DNA of 64,000 bases, taken from contig CP168942.1 in the NCBI GenBank assembly GCA_041871065.1, positions 1,520,501 through 1,584,500 of the forward strand, read 5' to 3'. How positions within the stretch are numbered: position 1 is the first letter of the stretch; each line of letters opens with the position of its first letter. Source of the DNA: Weissella confusa. Lineage in GTDB: Bacteria > Bacillota > Bacilli > Lactobacillales > Lactobacillaceae. Shown one piece after another: positions 22,704-31,740 of this stretch. The notes below the pieces were generated by a model. The model saw only the letters and a list, made by a program, of their open reading frames with translations. It did not search any database and was not told the DNA's origin. Both the position numbers and the translations under genes were made by a program.

Positions 22704-22841
22704 TTACTTCTTATTCTTCTTAGCTAGCATTTGCTCACGCAACATTGCTACCTTATCAGCCTTTGAAACGGCACCCTTCTTTTCAGATTGGTACTTTACG
22801 TTCATGGCTTTCGTCTTATCATCTAGTAAATAACGACCCAT
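22704..22841 (-). CDS. Small basic protein downstream of ffh
   Basis: 45 aa (MGRYLLDDKTKAMNVKYQ...REQMLAKKNKK), strongly basic and helical. It starts 2 bp after the ffh stop and ends at the operon terminator, so it is co-transcribed with the SRP genes. No family recognised; a ribosome- or RNA-associated role is only a guess. Confidence 0.6.
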   Translation of the reverse strand: MGRYLLDDKTKAMNVKYQSEKKGAVSKADKVAMLREQMLAKKNKK

Positions 22842-22843
22842 AA

Positions 22844-24307
22844 TTAACGACGCTTCTTCTTGTTCTTTTGAATACGACGAGCCATTTGCTTCATCGCCAT
22901 GTTTGCCATCTTGCCCTTTAGGCCACCGCCCATACCAGGCATTCCACCTGGCATTCCTGGCATGCCGCCACCCATGGCACCCATCATTTGTTCCATGCCG
23001 GCCATGTTACCGTTCATCATACCGCTCATCATCTTCTTCATTTCATTGAATTGCTTGATCAAACGGTTAACTTCAACAACCGGACGTCCAGCACCAGCCG
23101 CCAAACGACGACGACGTGATGGGTTCAACAAATCTGGGTTCTCACGCTCAGCAGGCGTCATTGACATGACAATGGCCTTAATGTGCGCCATATCCTTAGG
23201 GTCAACCTTCACGTTGGCCAAAGCTGGATTGTTAGCCATACCTGGGATCATCTTCAACAAGTCTTCGATTGGTCCCATGTTTTGCACTTGATCCATTTGG
23301 GCAATGAAGTCGTTAAAGTCAAACGTGTTTGACTTCATCTTTTCCATTGTCTCGGCTGCTTGCTTTTCGTCAAAGTCCTTTTGGGCCTTTTCAATCAACG
23401 TCAACAAGTCACCCATACCAAGGATACGGCTCGCCATACGATCTGGATAGAAGACATCCAAATCAGCCATCTTCTCACCTTGACCGACGAACTTGATTGG
23501 CTTACCCGTAACGGCACGAATTGACAAAGCCGCTCCGCCACGTGTATCACCATCCAACTTAGTCAAAACAACACCAGTAACGTCCAAACGCTCGTTAAAG
23601 CCTTCAGCCGTTTCCACTGCGTTTTGTCCAGTCATGGCATCGACAACCAACAAGATTTCATCTGGGTTAGCGATTTCCTTAACGTCAGCCAACTCTTGCA
23701 TCAACGCTTCGTCGATTTGCAAACGACCAGCCGCGTCAATGAAGACGTAATCTGACTTCAATTCAGCCGCCTTAGCCAAACCTTGGCGCACGATGTCACG
23801 TGGATCAGCATCTGTTCCCATTTCAAAAACAGGCACATCAATTTGCTCACCCAACGTCTTCAATTGATCAATGGCAGCGGGACGGTAAACGTCGGCTGCA
23901 ATCATCAATGGACGTGCGTTCTTCTCGTTCTTCAACTTCAAAGCTAGCTTTCCGGCCGTAGTCGTCTTACCAGCTCCTTGCAAACCAACCATCATGATAA
24001 CCGTTGGAATCTTGTCAGATACGTTCAATGGCACATCTGACTCACCCATCATGGCAGTCAATTCATCATTAACAATTGAAACAATTTGTTGGGCAGGGTT
24101 CAACCCTTCCAACACCTTAGCACCAGCCGCCTTTTCACGGACGTTACGAATAAAGTCCTTAACAACCGTGAAGTTAACGTCGGCTTCCAACAATGCTAGA
24201 CGAATCTCGCGCATTGTCTCGCGCAAGTCCGCATCTGTCACCTTTCCCTTGCGACGCAATCCGCTCAAGGCGTTTTGCAATCGCTCCGTCAAACCTTCAA
24301 AGGCCAT
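22844..24307 (-). CDS. ffh: Signal recognition particle protein Ffh
   Basis: 487 aa. N domain (1-90), GTPase G domain with P-loop GLQGAGKTT near residue 110 and DAAGR, TKLDGDTRGG motifs, then the Met-rich M domain that binds 4.5S RNA and signal peptides (RRRRLAAGAGRPVVEVN, and a Gly/Met/Pro-rich tail ending RRIQKNKKKRR). Delivers nascent membrane proteins to FtsY. Third gene of the operon ftsY-ylxM-ffh. Confidence 0.98.
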   Translation of the reverse strand: MAFEGLTERLQNALSGLRRKGKVTDADLRETMREIRLALLEADVNFTVVKDFIRNVREKAAGAKVLEGLNPAQQIVSIVNDELTAMMGESDVPLNVSDKIPTVIMMVGLQGAGKTTTAGKLALKLKNEKNARPLMIAADVYRPAAIDQLKTLGEQIDVPVFEMGTDADPRDIVRQGLAKAAELKSDYVFIDAAGRLQIDEALMQELADVKEIANPDEILLVVDAMTGQNAVETAEGFNERLDVTGVVLTKLDGDTRGGAALSIRAVTGKPIKFVGQGEKMADLDVFYPDRMASRILGMGDLLTLIEKAQKDFDEKQAAETMEKMKSNTFDFNDFIAQMDQVQNMGPIEDLLKMIPGMANNPALANVKVDPKDMAHIKAIVMSMTPAERENPDLLNPSRRRRLAAGAGRPVVEVNRLIKQFNEMKKMMSGMMNGNMAGMEQMMGAMGGGMPGMPGGMPGMGGGLKGKMANMAMKQMARRIQKNKKKRR

Positions 24308-24310
24308 GGT

Positions 24311-24652
24311 TTACTCCTCTTCTAATGTCACCAAACGCTCAGCTAAATGAGTTAGCTCAGCATCATTGGGATACTTTTCTTGAATATAGTCGTTTAATTG
24401 CTCGGCCGCAGCTTGGCGCTGAAGATAATCGGCAAACAAGTGTAACTTGGCTTCATAATCTTCCAGCAATTGTGTGCTGCGCTTTAGATTATCATACACG
24501 GCTTGGCGTGAGACCTCAAATTCTTCAGCAATCTCACCCAGCGAATAATCGTCAGCGTAGTACAACTGCAAATAGTCGTTTTGCTTAGACGTCAGCAATG
24601 GTTGATAGAAATCAAACAAGGCATTCAAGCGCGTGTTTTTTTCTAGCTCCAT
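24311..24652 (-). CDS. ylxM: YlxM-family putative SRP accessory/DNA-binding protein
   Basis: 113 aa. Helix-turn-helix with the family pattern [39 protein letters not shown] (about 20-58), followed by a coiled-coil-like C-terminus. YlxM is always encoded beside ffh and enhances SRP GTPase activity in streptococci. Start ATG shares a base with the ftsY stop, and ffh follows after 3 bp. Confidence 0.93.
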   Translation of the reverse strand: MELEKNTRLNALFDFYQPLLTSKQNDYLQLYYADDYSLGEIAEEFEVSRQAVYDNLKRSTQLLEDYEAKLHLFADYLQRQAAAEQLNDYIQEKYPNDAELTHLAERLVTLEEE

Positions 24653-25881
24653 TACTTCTCATCCTCCAACAAACTACCAAACAAACTCTTTGCAAAGTCA
24701 TCGGCGTCGAATGGTTGCAAGTCACCAACTTGTTCACCAAGTCCAACCCACTTAACTGGCAAGTGCAATTCGTTTCGAATTGGCAAGATAATACCACCCT
24801 TGGCAGTACCATCCAACTTAGTCAAAACAATTCCCGTCACGTCAGTTGAATCCTTGAACAAGCGTGCTTGTTGCAAAGCGTTTTGACCCGTCGTGGCATC
24901 CAAAGCCAACAAGACTTCTTGTGGCTCGTTTGGCAACTCACGCGTGATAATACGCTTCATCTTTGCCAACTCTTGCATCAAGTTCACGTTATTTTGCAAA
25001 CGACCAGCCGTGTCGACAAATAGCACATCGGCATTCGTTTCAATGGCCGTCTTCACACCATCGTACACAACTGAAGCCGGATCAGCATTCGGCTCACCAG
25101 CGACAACCGGAATGTCGTTACGCTCACCCCAGGCTTGCAATTGTTGTGTTGCTCCCGCACGGAACGTATCCGCTGCTGCCAACAACACCTTCTTGCCTTC
25201 AGCCTTGTAGCGAGCTGACATCTTACCAATCGTCGTCGTCTTACCAACACCGTTAACACCAACGAACAAAATAACCGTTGGACCTTCAGGTGCAAAGTGC
25301 ATTGATGCATCTTCATTAACACCTTGTGAACGATAATGCTCGACCAACTTATCCACGATAACACGTGAGATATCAGCCTTGCTCTTAGCGTTCTTCAACT
25401 TAACTTCATCGCGCAACTCATCGGTCAATTGCAATGCCGTCGCGGCACCGACGTCAGCGCCAATCAACGTTTCTTCCAAATCTTCGAAGAAATCCTCGTC
25501 GACTGAACGGAAGTTGGCCATAAAGGCATTCCAACGCTCTGACCAAGTCTTACGCGTCTTCGTCAATCCTTCGTCCAAGTTCGTTTCAGAAGTTACCTCG
25601 GCAACTGGTGCTTCAGATTCAGCGACAACTTCTGCTTCCGGTTCTACAACCGGTTCAACTGTTTCCGTTTCAGCTTCTGGTTCAGCCACAACGGGTGCGA
25701 CCTCCTCATGCGTCGGCATCACAATCTCAACTGCTTGACCAGCAGTTGGTTGCAACACTTCCGCCGCTAGTGATGTTGGTTCAGCTGGTGCTTCCCCATT
25801 TTCCCATGTGTTTGGGTACAACACTTCAACTTTGACAGTTGGGGTTTCAGGCTTTTTCTTAAAAAAATCAAACAATCCCAT
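24652..25881 (-). CDS. ftsY: SRP receptor FtsY
   Basis: 409 aa. The N-terminal A domain (about 1-105) is acidic and Val/Pro/Glu-rich ([20 protein letters not shown]), mediating membrane association. The NG domain follows: P-loop [13 protein letters not shown] near residue 214, DTAGR near 290, [10 protein letters not shown] near 355. It docks the ribosome-SRP complex at the membrane. Lies 14 bp downstream of smc in the order rnc-smc-ftsY. Confidence 0.97.
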   Translation of the reverse strand: MGLFDFFKKKPETPTVKVEVLYPNTWENGEAPAEPTSLAAEVLQPTAGQAVEIVMPTHEEVAPVVAEPEAETETVEPVVEPEAEVVAESEAPVAEVTSETNLDEGLTKTRKTWSERWNAFMANFRSVDEDFFEDLEETLIGADVGAATALQLTDELRDEVKLKNAKSKADISRVIVDKLVEHYRSQGVNEDASMHFAPEGPTVILFVGVNGVGKTTTIGKMSARYKAEGKKVLLAAADTFRAGATQQLQAWGERNDIPVVAGEPNADPASVVYDGVKTAIETNADVLFVDTAGRLQNNVNLMQELAKMKRIITRELPNEPQEVLLALDATTGQNALQQARLFKDSTDVTGIVLTKLDGTAKGGIILPIRNELHLPVKWVGLGEQVGDLQPFDADDFAKSLFGSLLEDEK

Positions 25882-25895
25882 TGTTCATTTCCCCA

Positions 25896-28800
25896 TTAAT
25901 TTTCTGCTAGCGTATTGTCTAGCTCTTGCAAGTTAACCGATACCATCGTTGAGACACCTGGCTCTTGCATAGTAACACCGTAAAGTACGTCTGCGTTCGT
26001 CATCGTACCCTTACGGTGAGTAATCACGATAAATTGGGTACGATCATTAACTTCATGCAAATAACGTGCAAAACGGTCAACGTTGGCTTCATCAAGCGCT
26101 GCTTCTGTTTCATCCAAAACCGCAAACGGCACAGGACGAACTTCAAGAATTGCAAACAGCAAACTAATCGCTGTTAGCGCCTTCTCACCACCAGACAAAA
26201 GACTCATTTGCTGGAATTTCTTACCAGGTGGCTGAGCCTTAATATCAACCCCTGTTGTCAACAGGTGTTCTGGGTCAGTGAGTTCGAGCTTGGCTTGACC
26301 GCCACCAAACATCTTCACAAAGATTTCTGAGAAGTGCGCTGCAATCGCATCAAACGTTTCCTTGAAGCGCGTTTCAACTTCTTCATCCATCTCTGACATT
26401 GTTTGACGGAGATTGTCTTGTGCGTCAATCAAATCAGTTTGTTGTTGCGTCAAGAAGTCATAACGCTCCTTAACCTCAGCATACTCTTCGATAGCGTTTA
26501 AGTTAACGTTTCCGATTTCAGCCAAGCCTTGCTTCAACAGCTTCAATTGTGTACGAATACTGTCAATTGGCATGTCAGACATCTCAGCCTTGGCAAACTC
26601 AAATGAAGTGTCATACGTTTCTTCCAACGTGCGCTCACCATTTTGAATTGCGGCACGCAACTCTCCTTGACGGCCACTCAACTTGCTTAGCGTTGACATG
26701 GCATCCGTCTGCGCTTCTTGCGCTTGGACAAGCATCCCCTCCGCAACGTTAATGCGGTCATTCAAGTCAGCCAATCGCTCCGTCAACTCAGCCAACAAAT
26801 TAGTGGTTGCGTCTTTATCAGCATTGGCCGTCGCCAATTCAGATGACAAACGTTGTTGTACGTCACTTTGATCAGACGTCAAATCGGTCATTTGTTGTTG
26901 ATAGTTGTTCAAACGAGCTTGTTCAGCTTCAATTTGTTCAACGATATCTTCGTGACGTACTTGCGCAGCTTGCACGTTGGCTTGAGCCGTTGCCAATTCA
27001 GCGCGCAATTCCGTCAACTCTGTATCAGCATCTGAAATGCGAGCTAACAATTCCGTACGCTCATCAGTCAATTCAGTTAATTGTGCTTGCAACTTAGCTT
27101 GCTTAGCCGTCAAATTAGTGACTTCAGAAGCATTCTCTGCAACCATTGTTTCATGATCAGCTGTGCCTGAGCTTGAGACATTAAATTCATAACTTAATGC
27201 CGTCTTCTCTTTTTGCACTTGTGCCAAACGTTCTTCAGCAACTTGCAACTTGGCCGTTGCTTGTTGTGCACGTTCGTTAGCCGCTAGCACCTTAGCTTGT
27301 TGTTCATTAAATGACGCCGTCACGTTTTGCAACTCAGCATCAATTTCACGAACCTGGCGTTCCAAAACAGCCGTTTCATCATGTAACGTCGCAACTTGCG
27401 CCGTCAATGTTTCCACTTCGTTCTGCTGTGAAAGCAACCCGTTCCCTTGGTTACGATTTGCCCCACCAGTCATTGATCCACCGGCATTCATTACTTGACC
27501 ATCAAGGGTTACAATGCGAACCCGTTGTTGCAATGCGCGGGCCATTGGTACCGCCTCATCCATCGAATTGGCAATCACCGTCGTGCCCAACAAGTTTTTC
27601 ACAACCGTGTTGTAAGTGACATCCGTCTTCACCAAGTCAGCCGCAATGCCGATAAACCCAGGTTGGTTTTGGGCAGTCTCAATTTGTCCCTGTTGCAATT
27701 CACGTGAACGAATCGTTGACAGTGGCAAGAACGTGACACGTCCTAAACGGTGTTCCGTCAAGTAGCGAATGGCTTGCTTACCAACTTGTTCATCAGTCAC
27801 GACCACGTTTTGCAACGCACCACCAAGAGCCGTTTCAATCGCCGTTTGGTGAGGTGCTTCAACTGAAATCAATTCAGCCAAAACCCCATGAATGCCTTGG
27901 AAATTATCCTTGGCCTTCATCAAGTTACGCACACCTTGGAAATAGCCATCATAGTTTTCTGACAAGCGACTCAACGATTGCAAACGCGTTGACAATCGTT
28001 GATCCTCTTCCATCTTGCTAAACCATTCTTGGCGTTGGGCCTGACTTTTCGCTTCAAGCTCCTTACCAGCGGTTTGCAAACGGACAAACTCAGCTTGGGC
28101 ATCTGCCAAAACGGTCGTCGCCTCATCAACCTCAGCTTGCGCAGTTTTCACATTCGCCGTTGCTGTAGCAATTTGCTCGTCCAACAACGTGCTACGTTGT
28201 TGTAAACGGGCAGACTCAGCATCATTTCGTTCATGTTCTTGCGCCAAATATGACTGTTGATTCTTAGCCGTCGTCAATGCTTGCATCGCATCAACTAAGT
28301 TTGCACGAACTTGTTCGATTTCCTCGCTAACCGCCGCTTCTTGTTGACGTGGATGTGAGGCCGTCAATTCAGTAATCTGCAAACGCAATTCGTCTGCAGA
28401 TTCTTTTTGACTAGCCACCTTCTTTTGACGCGTTGCTTCCGTCACCTTCAAATCAGCCAGACGTGATTCAACCTGCGCAATTTGCGCCTTTAATTCACGC
28501 GTCGCATTTGAACGATTTGCTGAACGCTCTGCTTGCAACTTTTGCTCACCGCTCAATTGCTCAACAGCAGTCGTCAACGCCAACAACTTGTCTTGTGCTT
28601 CTTGACGAGCTGTTTCTGCTTGGGTTCGCTCATCCTTCATCGCCGTCAAAGAGTCCGTCTGTTGCTTCACAACTTTTGCTTGTTCATCACTAGCTTGCTC
28701 AGCACCAGCCAACTCACGGGCGATTTCAGTTTGCTCATTGTACCAATCAGTCAATTCCAAAACCAAACGTGATTGGTCAAGCTTGTCAAATTGCTTCTTG

Positions 28801-29453
28801 GTTTCAAGATAATCTTGTGCCTTCGCTGACTGCTCAGCCAACGGCTCAACACGTCCTTCCAATTCATACAAAATATCTTGGACACGGTTCAAGTTTTCTT
28901 GGACACCCGTCAATTCTTTCTCGGCTTTGTCCTTGTTTTGCTTGTACTTATAAACACCTGCGACATCTTCGATAATCGTTCGTCGATCTTCAGGCTTAGC
29001 ACTAAAAATGCTTTCCACACGGCCCTGCGAAATGATTGAGAAACTTTCGCGTCCCAATCCAGAATCCATAAACAACTCATGGATATCCTTCAAGCGTACC
29101 GTCGTACCGTTAATTTGGTAACGTGAATCACCATTACGGTACAGCGTACGGGTAATTCGAATTTCAGAATACTCTGAATTCAAATAATGGTCTGTGTTGT
29201 CGAACGTAATCGACACTTCCGCACGGTTAAGTGGCGCGCGTTGTGCCGTTCCACCAAAGATGACGTCCGACATTTTGTCACCACGCAATCCTTTGGCAGA
29301 TTGTTCACCCATAACCCAGCGAATCGATTCGATGATGTTTGATTTACCAGAACCATTCGGTCCAACAACCCCTGTGATTCCTGGCATAAATTCAATCTTG
29401 GTACGATCGGCGAATGATTTAAATCCACCAATCTCCAATGTTTTTAATTTCAT
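25896..29453 (-). CDS. smc: Chromosome condensation protein SMC
   Basis: 1185 aa. N-terminal Walker A GPNGSGKSN near 32, two long Gln/Ala/Glu-rich coiled coils (about 165-500 and 670-1010), a hinge (about 510-650) with GGSMTGGANRNQGN, and the C-terminal ABC signature LSGGEKALTA with Walker B VLDETEAALDEAN near 1115. Full length. Acts with ScpAB in chromosome segregation. Follows rnc by 9 bp. Confidence 0.98.
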   Translation of the reverse strand: MKLKTLEIGGFKSFADRTKIEFMPGITGVVGPNGSGKSNIIESIRWVMGEQSAKGLRGDKMSDVIFGGTAQRAPLNRAEVSITFDNTDHYLNSEYSEIRITRTLYRNGDSRYQINGTTVRLKDIHELFMDSGLGRESFSIISQGRVESIFSAKPEDRRTIIEDVAGVYKYKQNKDKAEKELTGVQENLNRVQDILYELEGRVEPLAEQSAKAQDYLETKKQFDKLDQSRLVLELTDWYNEQTEIARELAGAEQASDEQAKVVKQQTDSLTAMKDERTQAETARQEAQDKLLALTTAVEQLSGEQKLQAERSANRSNATRELKAQIAQVESRLADLKVTEATRQKKVASQKESADELRLQITELTASHPRQQEAAVSEEIEQVRANLVDAMQALTTAKNQQSYLAQEHERNDAESARLQQRSTLLDEQIATATANVKTAQAEVDEATTVLADAQAEFVRLQTAGKELEAKSQAQRQEWFSKMEEDQRLSTRLQSLSRLSENYDGYFQGVRNLMKAKDNFQGIHGVLAELISVEAPHQTAIETALGGALQNVVVTDEQVGKQAIRYLTEHRLGRVTFLPLSTIRSRELQQGQIETAQNQPGFIGIAADLVKTDVTYNTVVKNLLGTTVIANSMDEAVPMARALQQRVRIVTLDGQVMNAGGSMTGGANRNQGNGLLSQQNEVETLTAQVATLHDETAVLERQVREIDAELQNVTASFNEQQAKVLAANERAQQATAKLQVAEERLAQVQKEKTALSYEFNVSSSGTADHETMVAENASEVTNLTAKQAKLQAQLTELTDERTELLARISDADTELTELRAELATAQANVQAAQVRHEDIVEQIEAEQARLNNYQQQMTDLTSDQSDVQQRLSSELATANADKDATTNLLAELTERLADLNDRINVAEGMLVQAQEAQTDAMSTLSKLSGRQGELRAAIQNGERTLEETYDTSFEFAKAEMSDMPIDSIRTQLKLLKQGLAEIGNVNLNAIEEYAEVKERYDFLTQQQTDLIDAQDNLRQTMSEMDEEVETRFKETFDAIAAHFSEIFVKMFGGGQAKLELTDPEHLLTTGVDIKAQPPGKKFQQMSLLSGGEKALTAISLLFAILEVRPVPFAVLDETEAALDEANVDRFARYLHEVNDRTQFIVITHRKGTMTNADVLYGVTMQEPGVSTMVSVNLQELDNTLAEN

Positions 29454-29462
29454 ACCGATTCC

Positions 29463-30161
29463 CTAGTTCTTCGTCAAAGTTTGATAAGCTGCACGAGCGG
29501 CCGCCTTTTCAGCTTCCTTCGTTGACTTTCCCTCTCCAGTCGCCAACGCTTGCTCGTTGACCGATACCTCAACCGTAAAGATTTGTTCATTGTTCTCAAC
29601 TGGGCGTTCAGATAGCTTCGTGTAAGCAATCTTTACGCTACCATGACGTTGCAAGTGTTCTTGCAACTTAGACTTGTAATCAACGAATTGATCGTAGAAT
29701 CCTTCATCAATCTTCGTGAACATAATTTCACCCAGGAAGTTCATGACAACCTCTTGCCCCTGGTCCAGGTACAAGGCGCCAATAAAGGCTTCCCACAAAT
29801 CTTCGAGCAATGAATCACGGTTTCGTGCGCCGGACAATTCTTCACCACGTCCCAGTTGGACATATTGATCAAGATGCAACTCACGTGACAAAGCTGCAAA
29901 AGCGCGAGTTTGGACCATAGAAATTCGCAACTCTGTCAATCGACCTTCATCCCAATCTGGATAACGCTTAAACAAGTACACCGCCGTTGATTGTTGCATA
30001 ACCGCATCCCCAAGGAATTCTAGGCGTTGGTAATCGCGACCAGTGTAATTTGGATGTTCGTTAATATAGTTTGCTTGTGTTAATGCCTCCTCCAATAATG
30101 ACACGTCATTAAAATGGATATTATGGGCAAGTGCTAATTCTGCTTGAAGTTGTTTAAACAT
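29463..30161 (-). CDS. rnc: Ribonuclease III
   Basis: 232 aa. Signature RLEFLGDAVM near residue 46 carries the catalytic Glu/Asp residues, and DLWEAFIGALYLDQG near 123 the second acidic site. C-terminal double-stranded-RNA-binding domain (about 155-230) with KSTKEAEKAAARAAY. Processes rRNA precursors and other duplex RNA. First gene of the rnc-smc-ftsY-ylxM-ffh operon. Confidence 0.97.
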   Translation of the reverse strand: MFKQLQAELALAHNIHFNDVSLLEEALTQANYINEHPNYTGRDYQRLEFLGDAVMQQSTAVYLFKRYPDWDEGRLTELRISMVQTRAFAALSRELHLDQYVQLGRGEELSGARNRDSLLEDLWEAFIGALYLDQGQEVVMNFLGEIMFTKIDEGFYDQFVDYKSKLQEHLQRHGSVKIAYTKLSERPVENNEQIFTVEVSVNEQALATGEGKSTKEAEKAAARAAYQTLTKN

Positions 30162-30189
30162 AAGCCGTCCTTTCTAGATATACTACTCA

Positions 30190-30215
30190 ATTATACCAGA
30201 GAAACCGTTGGTATA
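30190..30215 (-). promoter_or_regulatory. rnc operon promoter
   Basis: Extended -10 TGGTATAAT (TATAAT at 30190-30195) with no good -35, about 30 bp before the rnc ATG and downstream of the acpP terminator. Confidence 0.5.
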
Positions 30216-30244
30216 ACGACGTTTTTTGTTGTGTCACAAGATTG

Positions 30245-30281
30245 AAAAAAGGCAAGGAGCACTCAAAGTGTCCTTGCCTTT
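30245..30281 (-). terminator. Terminator after acpP
   Basis: AAGGCAAGGA/TCCTTGCCTT stem with an inner ACT/AGT extension, followed by TTTTTTC on the minus strand. Confidence 0.88.
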
Positions 30282-30293
30282 AGTTTACAAATA

Positions 30294-30533
30294 TTAAACG
30301 CGTGCTGCGATGTAATCAACAGTGTCGTTGATCGTAATCAACTTTTCAGCGTCTTCGTCAGAGATTTCTGCACCAAATTCGTCTTCCATCTCCAAAACCA
30401 ATTCAACAAAGTCGATTGAATCAGCATCAATATCAGTCAAAAAGTTCAATTCACCGGTTACCTTAGCTGGGTCCAACTCAAAGTGGTCCGCAACCAATTC
30501 GATAACCTTATCCATGATTTCTTGTCGTTCCAT
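30294..30533 (-). CDS. acpP: Acyl carrier protein
   Basis: 79 aa, acidic four-helix protein. The phosphopantetheine site is S38 in DIDADSIDFVELVLEME; Ile replaces the commoner Leu after the Ser. Carries growing fatty acyl chains. 44 bp after plsX, with which it probably forms an operon, and followed by its own terminator. Confidence 0.95.
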   Translation of the reverse strand: MERQEIMDKVIELVADHFELDPAKVTGELNFLTDIDADSIDFVELVLEMEDEFGAEISDEDAEKLITINDTVDYIAARV

Positions 30534-30577
30534 TATTCCGTTTCCTATTCGAATATTTAACGTTATTTAGTGTAACG

Positions 30578-31636
30578 CTATTCGGCCGAACCGTCTACTT
30601 CATTCTCTGGACGAGCAGACAAATCTTCCTTATGGTCAGCAACGAATTGTTGGACCTTACCTACCAAATCAGCTTCCAACATCGTGTGGATTTGCTTCAT
30701 TGTGTTGGCAACGGCATCAGGACCAGCTGAACCGTGCGTCTTAACAACCGGTGCGTTAACACCGATAACAACGGCACCACCATGTTGTGAGTAGTCCAAA
30801 CGTGATTGAATACCCTTCAACGCTGGCTTCAACATGGCACCAGCCATCTTCGTCTTCAAGCTACCATTCATGATAGTATCCTTGATCAACTTCAACATTG
30901 ACAAGGCCGTACCTTCGATTGACTTCAACGTTGCGTTTCCTGAGAATCCATCAGCAATCACAACATCAGCAGGTCCTTGCAAAACATCACGTGCTTCAAC
31001 GTTTCCAACGAAGTTCAACAAGTTCTTGTCTGAACCGTAACGCAACAATTGGTGCGCTTCTTTGTGGACTTGGTCACCCTTGTCTTCTTCAGTTCCGTTG
31101 TTCAACAAACCAACACGTGGTTGGTCGTAGCCCAAGATTTCGTGAGCGTAGAATGAACCCAACACACCGTATTGGTACAAGTGAGCAGGACGGTTTTCAG
31201 CATTAGCACCCATGTCCATCATCACGAAGGCATCGTGAGGACCATCAAAGGCTGGCAAAGCCGTCATCAAAGCTGGACGATCAATTCCCTTGATACGACC
31301 AACGATAAAGATACCGGCTGCCAACAAAGCACCAGTGTTACCAGCTGAGAAGACAGCATCAGCATCACCATTCTTAACGGCTTGCGCAGCCAAAACCAAT
31401 GAACTTTGCTTCTTACGACGAATTGACTTAACTGGCTCATCAGCCATGGCAATCACTTCATCAGCTTGGACCAACGTCAAACGCTCTTCGTTCTTAACGA
31501 AAGGCTTTACCTTATCCAATTGACCAAACAACAAAAACTCTGTGTCAGGCATTTGGTCACGTGCCAGTTCAACACCAGCAACGATTGCTTCAGGGGCGTT
31601 GTCACCACCCATTGCGTCAATGGCAATCTTAAACAT
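30578..31636 (-). CDS. plsX: Phosphate acyltransferase PlsX
   Basis: 352 aa with start MFKIAIDAMGGDNAPEAIV. Converts acyl-ACP to acyl-phosphate, the substrate of PlsY in phospholipid synthesis. Conserved segments: IDAMGGDNAP at the N-terminus, FSAGNTGALLAA near 100, LLNNGTEEDKG near 178, and ADGFSGNATLKS near 225. Next to acpP as in most Firmicutes; two possible ATGs lie one codon apart behind AGAGGG. Confidence 0.97.
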   Translation of the reverse strand: MFKIAIDAMGGDNAPEAIVAGVELARDQMPDTEFLLFGQLDKVKPFVKNEERLTLVQADEVIAMADEPVKSIRRKKQSSLVLAAQAVKNGDADAVFSAGNTGALLAAGIFIVGRIKGIDRPALMTALPAFDGPHDAFVMMDMGANAENRPAHLYQYGVLGSFYAHEILGYDQPRVGLLNNGTEEDKGDQVHKEAHQLLRYGSDKNLLNFVGNVEARDVLQGPADVVIADGFSGNATLKSIEGTALSMLKLIKDTIMNGSLKTKMAGAMLKPALKGIQSRLDYSQHGGAVVIGVNAPVVKTHGSAGPDAVANTMKQIHTMLEADLVGKVQQFVADHKEDLSARPENEVDGSAE

Positions 31637-31740
31637 CATTAAATCCCTCTCGAATTCAAAAAATAATAACTAAATAAATAAATGCTAGAACAAATCTAAC
31701 ACACTTTTAGGAGTGGGTAAAAGTAAAAGGCATATCTTTT

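Noticed and set aside
26549..28975. Several plus-strand frames of 60-100 codons across smc
   Set aside because: All are opposite the SMC coiled-coil coding sequence, whose codon bias leaves long antisense frames; none has a plausible product.
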